From Phoronis australis (taxonomy: Eukaryota > Phoronida > Phoronidae), in NCBI GenBank assembly GCA_002633005.1, contig NMRA01000797.1:33255-97254 (forward strand): 64,000 bases of DNA. Direction: 5' to 3'. The notes beneath the pieces were generated by a model. It worked only from the letters and a program-made list of their open reading frames with translations. It was not told where the DNA came from and ran no database searches. This document shows positions 12,801 to 27,800 of this stretch, piece after piece; position 1 is the first letter of the stretch, and each line of letters opens with the position of its first letter. Made by a program: the position numbers and the translations under genes.

Positions 12801-15800
12801 TCTAAGAAGACCGCAGGACAGCACAGGCTATTAGTCAGCAATTTTGTAAATTTAACTGAAATGATTAATCTGAGGGCAACAGAACTTTTTCTGGGATCAT
12901 CCGCTATTATAACATTTTTACCGTCATTTGGCGATGTGGCAATAAAGCTCGGAAAAGTGCTGCTAAATTTCGGAACAGTTCTTCTAGCATAGATAAAATT
13001 TGAGTCTCATACTGGAATTTGAAATAAAACTGATTAGAGTTAGCGAAGTTACATACATCTCTCATGGATTTCAGCTTAGCTAGTGATAACTAATAGGTAG
13101 CCTTTTAACCAGATGGCACGGCATTGAGGTCAGTACTCTAACCCATAAGTGTGACGGATGGAACCTTAATCCACCTCGTTTATTAAGAGAGGGACTCTCG
13201 ATTCGTCCATGGAATGCTTCCTTGACATCCCTTCTGAACCAGTCTTCCGCACGGTCTATGATAGTGACATCATCCCAATTGAAATCATGTCCAGTGGCGC
13301 ATAATGTGGCTAAAATAGCCGAGTCATAAGTGTCCCCTTAACTAGAGCGACGATGTTGTGACATGCATTTTAATGCACCTAATAGCTGTCTGAGCACTGG
13401 GGATTCTTGCACTGAAAACCATAGACAAGACATGATTTATTACCCTTGGGGGTCTTGTCCTTGACATTAACGAGTTGGCTGCAGAGAGAATTAAACCGTT
13501 TGTGGATGATAGAAATGTCAAACTGTTTAAATATCCTATTGAAGTGGTCAGAAAGTCCCTGAACGAAGGGAATCAACACACGAGTAGGGGGATTCATAGT
13601 GGTGGTTGTCTGAGTGTTGACTTTTCTCTTCTCTGAACTTCCCCCTATGGTGAACGACCAAAGTGGATAACCGCATTTGCCACCTTTTATCCAGAATAAT
13701 AATGATATTACTAGCCAAGGTGAAATCTGTGACAGACGGACGCAATGTCACTAATTCTAGTAAGTTTTATTTCAAATTCCAGTATTAGATCCATATTTCA
13801 TTTGTTTTCTCAACTGGACTCTTCAAAATCTTTGTTTTTAGTTCTTCTAACTGACTTTCGCAGAGAGAGAGGCGGGTGTCATATCAAAATATATCAAATC
13901 TGCCTAACATTGAGAAAGCAACATTGTCATCTCAATACCAACATTCATGAAATTTCATAAATTTCTATGACGGAACTTGGTAGACACAAAGAAAAACGTA
14001 AAGGGGCAATTCCATTTGTGATGGACATAGGAAAATAACTAATACATCACTTGATAGGTCTCACTGACAGCTTTCAAAGCATTATCAACTTTTCCCCTGT
14101 TTTAATCTTACTATGAAAATCGCCTTTAAAGGGGTGTGACGGATGTACGCAGAGAATTTGAATTTTTTGAAAAAAAATTTTTAACGTTAATTTTCTGTGA
14201 GTTGCATTAAGTTACATTTTTGTTTTGTATAATGATATAGTGGAATGTTTGCAAAGTACAACACACTAATTTTTTTGATGATATCTTTCAAGAAATTTTT
14301 GTCAGACAGCTCAATAAAAGCTTAGTTATTGTGACGGACGTACGTGATAGACGTACGGTCTGAATTTCTAGTATTAAATTGTTTGTTGTTACTAAGATAT
14401 CAACTTAGAATGATTCAACCTTTTGCAGCACTTAAAGTCCTTCTCTCAAACTGCCCATGTGGTTCCAGTATCCGAAAATACTTACTACATAAAATCTTAT
14501 TTTCGACACCCTATATTCTTTTCGCCTTTCTTGCCAAAAGTGATTTTTTTAACTGTTACAGTATATGACCCTTCTCTGTTAGCGTATAAGTACCGGCTGT
14601 CATCAGTTATTTCCGTACCCACATTTCGGGCTCATCAGTTCAGGAACTTGTCCTGAACGTCGTCATTTTTTCCTTGTAACTGAATGTGCTATGGCTTGCT
14701 CGAAAAGTCTTCATTATTTTGTTTTATTAGTAATATCTCGTGATTCGTTTGCATATGTAGTGTATTTATAGTTCGTAGTTAGTGGTTCTTGATTTTTTTT
14801 GGAATGTTACGCGTACTTAGTATGTTAAAATAGCATTGGTGTTTAGTTCCTTACGTAGGCCGGTCGAACCTAGGAACCAAATATGAGTCGAACCAATTTT
14901 TTCGGTTTTATTTTGTTTCTCGTTTTGAAAAAGTACTTTGCTATCATCGGAAAGGTAGTGCATTCTACTCAGTAAAAATCGAAAAAGTATCAAAATCCGG
15001 GCAAGCAGTGTAAAGTTATTGCAAGTTTTGTGGCGGAATTTGGGTCACTTTGTTTGGATCGCGTCGGCCATATTGGAGGACAGCGGGATACGTTACGAGT
15101 TTAAAACTTTGTGTAAATTGTTTTCGCCAATACGGTGAAATTTAGTTAGACATATCTTTACTTACTATTCTGCACGATTTAACAGTGTTCACCAAATTTC
15201 AGCCTCACAGTTGTTACTCATTAAGTGATAAATTTTCTCACAATTCCCGTTGGGACTTCGTCTCATTTCTGGCGGCACCAACAACATGGCGACTTTTGCT
15301 GAACTGAAAGGCATGTTCAATCGGCTACTTTGTAATTTGTGAAGATTTAACGTTGATATATTTTGACAAACGTTGCTAAAAAAGAAACTTTGTTCAATTT
15401 TCGTGTTTTTTGTGCAAAAATATAACATGTATTCGAATTATTTTACTGTAAATTTCCCATTCAGGTGATCTTACACTAAGCTAAAAAAATAGTTGAAATA
15501 ATTTTGAAATGGTTTTTTGTTTGACTGTCAACTGCTGTTCAAGACTTGATTCGGTGTCACAAAATGATTCATATTTTTCTAAATTTTAAGCCTCAATTGC
15601 TTTCAAGTCATGTTTTGTAACTTACTGCTTCTTAATTCAGGTTATCAACTCAACAATATGAATAATCTCAATTTGAGAAATAAGCTATGTTGGATTGTGA
15701 AGCTTCAAGCCTCTAATTCTTGTTCCTTGCAACTTCATATTTTTTTAAATGATGCTTGTCAAATTCTGGAGTAAGAAAACACTATTCCGTCATCATGGTA

Positions 15801-18800
15801 ATACAGTGCTGATCGAATCCAATGTCCTATCGAACGAACTTCAGCCTCAGTCAGGCCTCGGGTGACCTTCAACCGGAGTGAGGTCAGGCTTCGCCCGGAC
15901 GCGTTCTGAACTCGGTTGGGATGTGACTCACCCTAAGACTGGCCTAGGTTGGACTCGGTTGGACTGCGGTTATTGAGTCATTAAATGTCCGGGGGGTTAC
16001 CCCTGCATATGCTNTAGGCCTACTAACAAGCTGTATAGGCCTACTAACAAGCTGTATTTTGACGATAGTCTTCACTGGTAGCTGGTGACTGAGGCTAACT
16101 AAGGTCTGCCGCGGCAGTGTGACACAGGACTAACCCGGCAGCCTGTAATTTCATGCAAGTGTCTGAAACTACCCTTGAATATATGCAGCACTTATGATTT
16201 GACCATTTTACTTCGACAAAACAGCCAGTGTCTGGTCTCGATCTGCACCGGGTCCGATAGGCTGCGGTCCCGAGTCTGGCAAAATAATTTCTGTCAAAAA
16301 ATTTTCGCCACATTTCTTCAGCAAATTCGATAAAATTGTCCGTAATTCAATGTTTTTTAATTAAAATGTACCGACTGACCTTTCATACAAAATCATCACA
16401 CGTAGGCCTATGCTAGGAGTATACTCTAGGATATTAACTCTTCAACACATTTAATTAAAGATATAAAACAACCACCTAAAATCTTCACTTCCCTTTCAAG
16501 ATGGTAAGCCGTATAGGTGGTAATGAGAATGATAATCACTTTGTACTTGACAGTTACTAGTTATCATGAAAACCTGTTTTATGGGTTAAATAAAATACTC
16601 ATTCAAAACCAATAAGTAAATGTGACTGTCAAAATATAAAATCTGAAGTAAAATTTTAAAATGTTACTAACCACTGTCATAAAAACAGAATTTAATTGTT
16701 TTTCAAATTAGAACTCGCCCTAAGCTTGCATAAAATTATTCTCTGGACCATGTCGTTGATGGTTCTGATGAATGCCATGTAAGTAATAATCATGGGTTTT
16801 TTTAAAAAGTATTAGTAACAGGACTTCAGTATCTTCTTAAAACAAAGTGTGAAGAATGGTTTAGTAGACAACATCGACTTTTGGCAAACATACTTTGATA
16901 AACATCACCTGTGCTTTCTGTGAAAACAAGACATTTTTTAATAAATTGAATTTAGAATTATGACTTAGGAATATGTAGAATTGACTTTAGTTATCAGATG
17001 TTGGTTTCTATTTAGTGATTAGCATGTATTGATTAGGTTTTAATCCAGCTCTTTAACTCATGCATTCTTTTCAAATTTAAGGAGAGGCTGCTTAAAATAA
17101 TGTCACATGAAAGTACGCACAAGTACAATAAATTATGAATTTCTAGATCCACGATGGCATTTTTTTTTGAGTTTCAAAGAACATTCGGGAAGATATTTGT
17201 TCTTCTCCCAGTTGCTTCTGTTCTGTTGGTGGTCTCCATCAATTTCCTCTTATCGTTTCTAACCACTGATTTAATATCCTAGAAGCTCCGCAGAAAAAAT
17301 TAGTCCAATTTTTAAAAAGATTGAGGGATCAAAAATACGTAAGATGAGACAATGTAATCATTTGCTTTAAAACATTTCATACAAGCCACCCAATGACCCA
17401 ATACACTGAAAAACACAAAAGGGGCAAATACAATCAGTGAGGCTGTGACAAAAATGCTCAATAAAGTAGGTGAAAGGTTCCCACTGCTTAAAAATGCCCA
17501 GTAGAAGCTTTTTCAACACCCAACACAGTATAGCAGGTCAGAGCAGAAATAACATGTGGACTCCAGTGCACGCAATAGCAACTTGACATGTATTCGTTTA
17601 GGTCTCTTGTTATTTATACTCTAGAGTACCTTAGGAATTCTTTTGTATGAAGATTTAGCACCTTGAATTTCCCAATAGCTAACTAAAGCATTTCTTTATA
17701 AACACGGGGTAAGAACAGATAAACAATAAGTTCATTAAATTAGCATTTTGTTTTATTTACATTTTACAATGTGGGCCAACTGTCTGATTTTAATAAGTTG
17801 AATTCTACTAAGATTAACTAGATGACATTGTAAACTATAACTTTTCAGCAAATATTTTTGAAATTGAAAAAATCCCTTGCATTTTGTTTAAATCTGTAGC
17901 AACTTATTCACATAATTTTAAAACTGCCTTTGTAATATTTTATTGTTTTAAATTTGTTAGGTGTTTGATACATTTTCTATTGAGGTAACGCTCAGCATGA
18001 TAGAAGCATTGGTTCACTTGAGCTCCAACTGTTTTGATTTCTGGTCTCTCCCTTTCACAATGCATTTTGATGTGTACCTGTACAGTCTCTTCTCTACCTG
18101 TGTCGCTTGTTTTGTGTTTGTAACTGTTTCCTTGAGAATGGTTTAATGAAATAAACCGAAACTTGGATTGGATAGATATGTCGTTATTTACTTAGGCGCT
18201 AATTTTAAAGTTCGTGCTTTTGTTCTGGCCTAAATCAAATGTGATCATTCTTGAAAGGGTTTCGGAGATACAGCTGCAGTAGATGGCAGAAACACCCAAA
18301 TGCCTAAACCGAGATGAGATCAACATGCACCCACACTGTGTATGTGGGTGCCTTTGCATAGGAAGCATCAATACGTACCAGGCCTGGACAGTGGCTTTTT
18401 ACCTTTCGGTTTTGGCAAATTACTATTGCTGCTGCTGCTGGTTTGACTATCATCTTCAGGCTGAAACAAACGCCAGAAATCAAGGTCAACAATCACAACA
18501 AAATAAAATCTGGATGTAGCACTTGTTACTCAGAACCACAGACTGAAAGAGAGAATTTTTAATTTACAATGGTGTATATTCTGGTTAATGCAGTCTCCAA
18601 TTTGTATGGTCCAGATGTTAACTCCAGTTTTACCTTGCGACCTACATTGTGAATAAAGGAATTGACATTTTTCATTATGACACACAGCACATACCTAACG
18701 GAGGCCAATGAAAAAATTGAACAGAGCATTTTGGGATAAAATTAATAAAATATGGGATGCACTTCACTGTTTGCATCACATAATAGATTTTCACAGCAAG

Positions 18801-21800
18801 TATAACCTATTGTCTTGGGTGTAGTAGAAGAAAACTTCTGAAAATAGAATAAATATAGCTCTCATTTACTAAGCAATGGGATAAATAAATAAAAATGTCT
18901 TACTGGTAAGTTAAAAGACTTAAAAAAAACATTTATTTCAACAATGTGATAATAAAGATGTCTGGTTGAGATGTCCACAATATTAACATAACACTAGTAA
19001 AGACATCGGACTTCTTCAGAAGAATAACTGATGAACAGAAAGCTGTCGAGACGATAAAACAACTAACAAAATTTAATGACATTAATGAAAAACTGAAATG
19101 TTGTCTTTTTAAACTTACCAAGATCAACACATTAGCATGGATATGCTGTCATGGTGAATTAAAATGATAAATTTTATGACTTTATTGTCCTCAGAGGTGC
19201 TTTCGAGCACTTACGTAAGTTTCTGCAATACTCATTCGAGTTAACACATAGGACACTACAACGAGAAACTCAAAAATCAAGGGGTGGGCCCGCTTTAAAG
19301 TCAAATGTCTGAGATGGGTGTCAAAGACCCCACTATTCGGGCAAACACCCAGAAAACTACATTTTATATCAGACTCACATGCACTAGTCGACTAAAACTA
19401 GGATAATTATAAGCATTCCATGTCCAAAAAGCTATGGTGGCACTGACACAGACTGTCAGCCAGATTTGCTATCTTTGGGCAAAAAATTGAACGAGACAGA
19501 TGTTCATGAAGAAGGAAGTCTTGATGGTACAGATTCAAGTAATAATGAACTGAAATTTTTCCAAGCCCAGAAGTACTTCTCGTCTGTCAGATAGGACTAA
19601 GTTGAGATCTTTTTTATAGTGGTCAAGCAGGCCTTTATCCAGGATTTCGAAAACAGGGTGTCCAAAATGGGGTTCCCAATATTCCAGGGCGTCCATGATT
19701 CTGACGCGTAACCCCCTACCCCCAGCAGTCCCCCCAGACACACACATTTTTAGACCAAGGTTTTTACATTTAAGTTTACAAAACATCCTTCTGTAGTGAG
19801 CATTTTTACTAAAAAACTGTAGACCAAGACTTTTACAATGCTATCAACCAAGTGTGAGCATAGCAACATTGTATATACTTTGTACATACATTGTATATTT
19901 CTTCTTGCTTTGAAAAACAGCCCCCACTGTGAGCCTTCAGAGGCTTCCTAGTATTCAATACAATGTGTGAGTCCAAACTTGAAAGGTTCCTATTGACAGT
20001 GGGCATCCAAATGATACATTGGGCATATTTGCCAGGGCATCCAGATTAGTCCTAGGGCGGCCATTTGGACGCCCATGACATACGCTGCATAAAGGCCTGT
20101 GGTCAAGTTGTCTAAAAAAAGGTTAGTTTTTGCAGAACGCATTAGTTTGCAGAAACTTTAAGAGTGCAAAAGTGTACCAAAGTTTATCAAATTTTGATTG
20201 GTAGAACTGTACAGTACGCAGATGTGTCCCAACCGATAACTTTTGCTGATAAATTTGAAAAATATAGCTTTGCAGTGAACTTGATCGCAGTACTATTAAC
20301 AATGATGCAGTGTCACCCACTCTAGAGGTGGCTGCTCAATTGATGAGAAGTAATTTCAAATATTAATAAGCCGAAATGTTCAGGCTTCAATGGAAAGTGC
20401 GACATCCTCTTACCATTTTTCTACGGTAAGGAGGCCCTGCACCGGCCCTCTCGCTAGGGTAGAAAAATGCGTAGCAAACATTATGTGCAGTACTTTTCAA
20501 AATGTCAGGCACTCCAATTTGATTAAAGCAACTATCTGCCTTCCATCACAAAAATCATTTTTAATTAGGCCACTTACTATTAAGAAAATGGTATCAAATT
20601 ATGTTGCTTAAAAACAACTGACAGCTGAACATCTTTTGCGAAAAGGCTATACAAATTGACTAGTCACAATTTGATTTTATTTGGCGAGGAAGGACTCTAG
20701 CAATACAACGAAGTGTCAGTAGTTGGCAGGACCAAAAAATCACTTCTCATCTGAGCAAAGAAACAAATCGACATCTGTTTTATAGTGGCAAATAGTCTAA
20801 ATCAAAAATGTATGTTTTAGTTGTGTAAACAATGGTAGGACAACATACTGCACATCCAGCACTCATATTAGAACTTTTTATCAATTTCTTGATGACATTA
20901 TTACAGAGAGACAAGTGCTCGACAAGTGTTGCGCATTGGCTTCGTTAGGAGAGTGGTGCTATATACAGTACTCTTACACTGAATTAAAACCTGGAACTGG
21001 AAAATCACAAGTTGATTAGCTGTCAATGATAAAATCTTATACAAAGAAGCCGCCCTTTGGGGTTTAAAACATTACCATGCTGACATTGGATCTATCAGTA
21101 GCCGAAAGAACCAGCAACTCAGTCACAGGTAGTGCATACACCGCCATTTTCAAAGTCGTAATTTGAAGGGTCACCAACCCCAATAAAACTCTTAAGAATT
21201 TTCTTCTTGAGTTGTTGATGGCTTCAATGTTCTTGTTGACAAAGGAAATGGAATCCTATCACAGTAATCACTATTGTGGGTCTGATTTCATGAAAGTAAC
21301 AGGCCTGATTCCATATTCCATTCCAGCCAACTAAATGGGGCGAAATGAAATTTCACAACACCATGTTAGTAAACATGGGGTTAACATGCATGTGAATCTG
21401 CATGGTAGTTCACAACCACTGTGGCATTAAAACTTACAATTCAAAATGAAGTTTGAATTTTGCCTGTTTGGACAAATGTATTTTAATGAAAAGGCCACCA
21501 CCATATTGTTTGTCTTCACAGTTGCTAGTGGTGTGATATGACCTCTTTCTGTCCTTATTAGCTAACAATTAGTCACAATCTCTTAAAGTAAAACAAATCC
21601 ACTTTGGGAAACCAAAATTCAAACCAAAATTAAATTTTTTTCACTCCAAAAAATGAGAAATTGGTGATTTTGGCATTAACCATATTTCACAAACGTCAGA
21701 CAGTCCGTTCTATATTAATTACATAGTCTGAAAACAGTCCTGGAAGATCATAAGATTGTCAAAGACAGCAGCTAACGCGGCATTTTTATGCATCCCCATA

Positions 21801-24800
21801 GAGTGAAACATTGAGGTGAATCGATATCATTGTACCCCTCACACCTTCTTTTTCAAATGAAACCACAGACTGCTACTGAAAAATAGGCATATTCATCTCA
21901 ATGTGAACCTTCAGCTGTGCTACATGGGGTTACTGCACACACTCGTTTCGTGCCGGTTTCCAGTTCTGAGATTAGAAATGCCAGCACTGCGGCTTCAAAG
22001 CATTAAACCACGGCTGTTTTTACACTACTGCTCAACACCTGATTACGAATTGATGCCAGTTGATGCAGTTTTTGCCATCTTTCTAGTAATTCTTGAATTT
22101 CGGATGACCTGAGCATTGCCTATCTCAAAAATTTGGTACAAGCTCCAACTTAATCAAATCAATGAGCTATACCAAATAATAGATTGTTCATAGACCAAAC
22201 TGGAGAATGTTTATTGTAGGTAAACAGCCAAAACAAAAATGGACAGTTGCAACAGTAAAGTCACACTTTAACTAGCGTCACCATGCAAAATTTTCAAACA
22301 CTTGATAGACCTAAGTGCTGCCTTTCCTGGACTAATGAAATAAGACTAATGGAAAGAAATTGTGCAATATTTTTTGCACACCTGCGGCAACCTCTCGTTG
22401 TCTCATAAAACAAAAAAGACATTAAGATACAATCATGGTGGACTTTAACACCGGCTTCCAAGAAATGTCCCCTACACCAGAACAGCCAGGCCAAATGTTG
22501 AAAATACGGTAAATCAAGAAATCGTGCATTACGTGCTGATAGTAGGCAACTCACGGCGCACTATCAACACTGTGAAAAGGAGTCACTGTTGAAAGCATGT
22601 GTATGGTTAAGGGACAGTGTTTTAAAATTGAGAAGTTAAAGAATACTTAAGGGGTGTAAAGAATATCAAGCGGCAAATTTTGATTGAGGATGCTTACCAT
22701 TACAAGAGCAACGCGGAGCGTTGAAATGCGCCCACAATTGCACCGCATACGGTATCCTTCTAGGGTTGTTTATTGGTACCATAAAGTGGCCAGTAGAGGG
22801 CATACTTTGCAAAATGGAAAGGCATGGTCATTGTCTCCTCAATAGGCTAGGGGCAAAATGTGAGTAATCTTCATAATACAAGCACATCCTATACACCAGT
22901 TGCTTAAAGCACCACAGAAACATAGAATTAAAAACAAATTTACCAACATACGAGATTAGCACAGCATTAGAATGCCAGAAACAAATTTCTACTNCACCAG
23001 GAACAGTTGTCAGAGTGCGAGTTGGCACGTCAGGACTTGCATTGGATCGCAAGCTGTCATTTACATGAAGGCTGTCTGTGCAGCATAGACAATAGCAAAG
23101 GCCCACATAAACAATCAAAGTAGCAAATGTCCAAACCATGAGGATTGTTCTGGAATCAAGTGTATGCTTATTTTGTCCCTGTTTATGTTTAGACAATGGT
23201 ATGTATTTGAAACTAGAGCAACACCTCTACTATAACTTGGTCTACCTCTGAAACCAGTGTCAAAAACGACAGCCACACCAACAGCTCTGTGTCAGTCATG
23301 TCTACACACACACACTTGCATCAGATCAGCTGTTCCACGTTTGTTACTCTGTGACATTACTGTCTCCTGTGTAAATGCGCCTAAAGGCAGATGTAGTATT
23401 ATTACAAGAAAGTGACTGTGCACTTTGCTACCTGAAATTAGTTTTCCAAAAAAGTTGAAACCATGTTTCCAAGAAATTTTGTCAATAAATGAGCATTTAC
23501 AAAAACATTAAAGGCACCTCAAAGTACACCACTAAGAGTATCAACAGGATAAACTGGGTGGGCCGCATAACCAAACACATTAGTGCTTAATTATTAAAAG
23601 TGGGACAATTCCAAGTCCAATACAACCGTTCACCCTTAAGTGTGAAACAGACATGTTTACATGAAGATCTGCTCAGGGTGAATAAATAGAGTACAGCAAT
23701 TTTTAACTTATTTTGCACAAAAATAATTGCCAACATTGTCACGATTTTTCATTTCTTCAGAGGCCGATAACTTTGCTAGAAACAAATGTAAATTTTACAA
23801 AATGTTGTCTTATGAAATCTACACTGCACAGACCATGTTAGTAATGGATTAAATATTTTAAATCTCAATTTTTGTGGGGAAATGTGACGGAATAGAAATT
23901 TCATGTGTCGGCCATATTGTGTGCTAAATAAGTGAATAATCACAGCATTCAGTTTCATACATTTGAGATAGAACCACTTGTCGGAGAAGATGAAGTATCG
24001 CAGTGGAATAGGGGGCATTAATTAAACAGCATAGTAAGTATGTATGCACAGAGTATCGTTTAAAATGCACAGCTTCACATCTCGTGCCCACGTGGCTGAC
24101 TGACACTTGCTTGCAATTAGCTTCCTATCTACAAGTGAGTGGTGTGATTTCTGAATGAAAAGGCATTGCAATATAATGAATATTTGCTCTAATGACTGAT
24201 CCAAGTGACATTTGATGCCATTAGATAAAATAAATATTTCATAACTTCTACACCACTAGTGTTGGCATGTTAACTAATCCTAACACTAATAGAAATTATT
24301 TGAGAAAACTATGATTACATACAGCTAAAAGTACAAGTAAAGTCAACAAAGAGCATTTTATTTAATTTCATAATCATATACTTTAAAATTCTTGTCACCA
24401 CTTCGTGAAATTAATTGCTAACATGTACTTCTGCACGGAACTGGCAAAGACCACTAAAAGCCAGAAAATGTTCTTATATTAATCCATTATTTTCAGCATG
24501 ACATGTGGTTTACTAAACCCGAAAAAATAGTACATGCAATGATTTGAAATCCACAGATTAAGATTCTCTCAAGTATTCCAAACCAGTAAATACAACCTAC
24601 ACATTTTCACTTTCCCGCAATCTAGTACGTAAGTTAGATTATCGCTATTCTAAGACCACCGGTGATCAACTTCCTGAGAACCATCTTAGTCCTATAGGCA
24701 TACAGCAACCTGCAGCAAATCACAGGCCCAGAGTGACACATTCATATTCAGTTTTGACCAATCATCATGCAGTCCTGCATTGACCAATCACATCCCAGCA

Positions 24801-27800
24801 GCCCACTTGCTCAATCAGATGAACAACACAGGCAAGTCGTATGTGGGATGTACCCAGTACATAAGACACTCATTATGACAACTAGGGTAGAATGCTGGTA
24901 ACTCAAGCTTCACACAAGATGGCAGTCCTCTGCGTCATGTAGTAGAAATAGAATATTGAGCAGTAATCAAGAAAATACTCTCAGTGATGACAACACTCAC
25001 AGGTAAGTCACCTTTTGATTGAAAGGTTCATTGACTAAATGATGAAATTAGTTAAAAACTGTTAAAAATTCTTCAGCTTAGGGCACAAAAGGATGAGAGA
25101 TAATTTTTCCATTTTACGAATGTTTTTTACAAAAATGACATTTCGGGTAATTCTACTTGCCTGGTTTGTATGTTACAGTTGTAAACAAATGCAGTTGGTA
25201 AAATTTCAGGTACTACGAATATTCTCACATTTAGCACCCACATTTGATTTAGTGCAATTAACAACTGATATCAACTTATTCTCGACTAACGTGATGAACC
25301 ATTTCTGGGCCATAGAAGAACAGACACTTCCAATTTAGTGCGGCCTGATCCTCTGCTCGGCAAATAAAATCATGCAACATGAAAAGATAACCCAATCACA
25401 AGCAACAAGCTCTCTGTTTTTCCCGAACTCAGGAATAATATTTGTTTTTGAAAGTTAATTACATCTGCTTTTAAGTTACAGTTCAGTTAATTTCGTACGC
25501 CACTAATATTCTTATACATTCCACGACTGTTCCAGCAATATCAGGAAATCACTGCAAAAAGAGAGCGTTACATAAATTGTAAATGCACATTACTTTAAAT
25601 TACTATTCTTTTTTATGTTTCTCCCGTGTAAGTAGTAATTATTACACATCTTTTTAGTCTTTGATCTATTCTCTCTAACTGGTTGGAAGAGCAATTATAA
25701 AATTCTTGGTCATGCAAAGCACAGCTAGTTTAAAGTTATGCAGGACTATAACGGAAAGTCTGCACACTAAGCAAAGGATCTAGATAACCAGGTGACATAT
25801 TTAAAAAAACATTGTTACAGTATTCCAAAATATTGTTACGTTTTACCCAACTTAAGAGATTTTTTTATGAAAATCATAAGTCTCACTTTTGATAGCCAGT
25901 CATGCAAAAGTGGAACATTTTAAAAACAATTCCAAACAGCTTTTTTCAGAACAGTGCATAAAGCATAATACTTCCGAAAAGTTTCATATAAATCCGATAG
26001 CCATTTCTGAGATATGATGTTCCGAAGTTAGCCAAATTCGGAATTTTTACAAGATCCTGTCGTGACCCTTGGTTCCGCGTAAATTAAGATAATAAGCGGG
26101 ATATTCCACTAAGCCGGATATTTCATTTAGCATTTCGACTTGGGACTTGGCAGTAATCGTAACAACTAGCTCAAAGGGAAACAGGAAACATTCAGTTTCA
26201 CCTCCGGCACAAAGATCTAGTAATTAAGAGCAATTGAATTTAAGATAAATGTGGATTCTATTATAGTGGAAACAATTCATTTGTAACACAACAAATACAG
26301 AAACCAAAGTTCTTGTCACTCTTTTAATTCAAGAAGAATTAAACATTTAAAGACATCCAAATGTGAAATGAAACTGTTCAATGAAACAGATTTTTATATG
26401 GCAATCCAGTTAAATCATATATTACCCTATCATACTTGATTCCGTTACACACCCACACAGTGGGATGGGTGTCCAGATTTCACTGAACTAGTTGGGATAC
26501 AGAAGTTTCCTTATCAGTTTGACAGTGATAGCAAGGGGAGACAGTTGGCAAACCAGTGTTTACATATTCCAGCTCTCTGGTTGTTTGCATTTATCTGATG
26601 AGCTCAAGTAGGTACCATAATCCAGCAATTATGTGGTAAACAGAGAGCCTGATGCTAACCAATATTTAAAAATACTATTTCCAAACCACGTTGAATGAAT
26701 TTGTGACAGAGACGTGCTTTGTATGGAATACTATCGCCAAAAAACTTTGAATGTAGAAAAATGGTCGAGTTTCAGAGAAATTAGACTTAACTTTCACCTG
26801 CTGATTCTTTTTTGGGACCTGAGGTAGAAATTAGTAAGCTCTGACCCACTTAACTACCACAGCATTGTGTACCAACAAAATAGGCTTGTTCCTCAAGTTT
26901 AATGGAATGTGACACTAGATCAAACCCTGATGTTGGAAATGTCTTGGTCTTAACAGTCCAGGGGAATGGTATGTAATGCATTATTTTGCATATAGCTATT
27001 ACAATTATGGTTTGTACATCAAATATGGAGAAAAAGAAACATCTATGATTTCAACCCAAAAGAACTGTATAAAACAAAAAGTGTCAATAAGCTTTACTCC
27101 GTGACTTGATCTTTTGAGACCAACGCAAAATTATATTAATAAAACCACTAGCCAGTTGCCATAGAGTGAAACACGATGGCGCAAGACAATGGTCATATTA
27201 CATAAACAATGATAAAAAAATCAACTTCAATGTCAAATAACAACAATTTAAATCTCTCTGGAAGTCAAGGGATACCCTCAAAACTGATGTAAGCCTGGTT
27301 TTGGTAAAAAAAGTTTTGATTCAGGCAACAAAGTTACTTTTTAATGCTTACTATGACATTGTCAGTACAATAAACATACAGACCCAGTAACTGTCAAGAG
27401 GCTTGTATCTGGGCTAACAGCTTAAAATAACAAATAACAAAACAGGTCTTGGCTCTTGTTCCTTACTCCTGTTTTATGTGATTTATGGATGTAAACAGAA
27501 CAGACAGGTTTTATTTGCTCCAAACTGAGGCTCAACAAGTTGGCTTAACCATTTCATATGAAGTAGAATCTCCAGTCATTAATGCAGAACTGGCATCCCT
27601 TAGAAAACACTTTCCACTTGAGTGAACAATAGAATAGTTTTATAGCAGCAAGAGATCTAAATCAAAAAATGTTTGAGCCATATATGACATTAATGAGGGA
27701 TAGAGAACAACATTTTCACATTGGTACAAGCTCACTTTTCAACTTACTATTTGATGATGTTGAGAGCGAAACTACTAGCAGCAATCTTCAACCCCCTACG

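Noticed and set aside
18329-18353. Perfect GCACCCACA/TGTGGGTGC hairpin considered as a structured RNA or terminator
   Set aside because: It matches the end of a dispersed family-A repeat, which explains it better.
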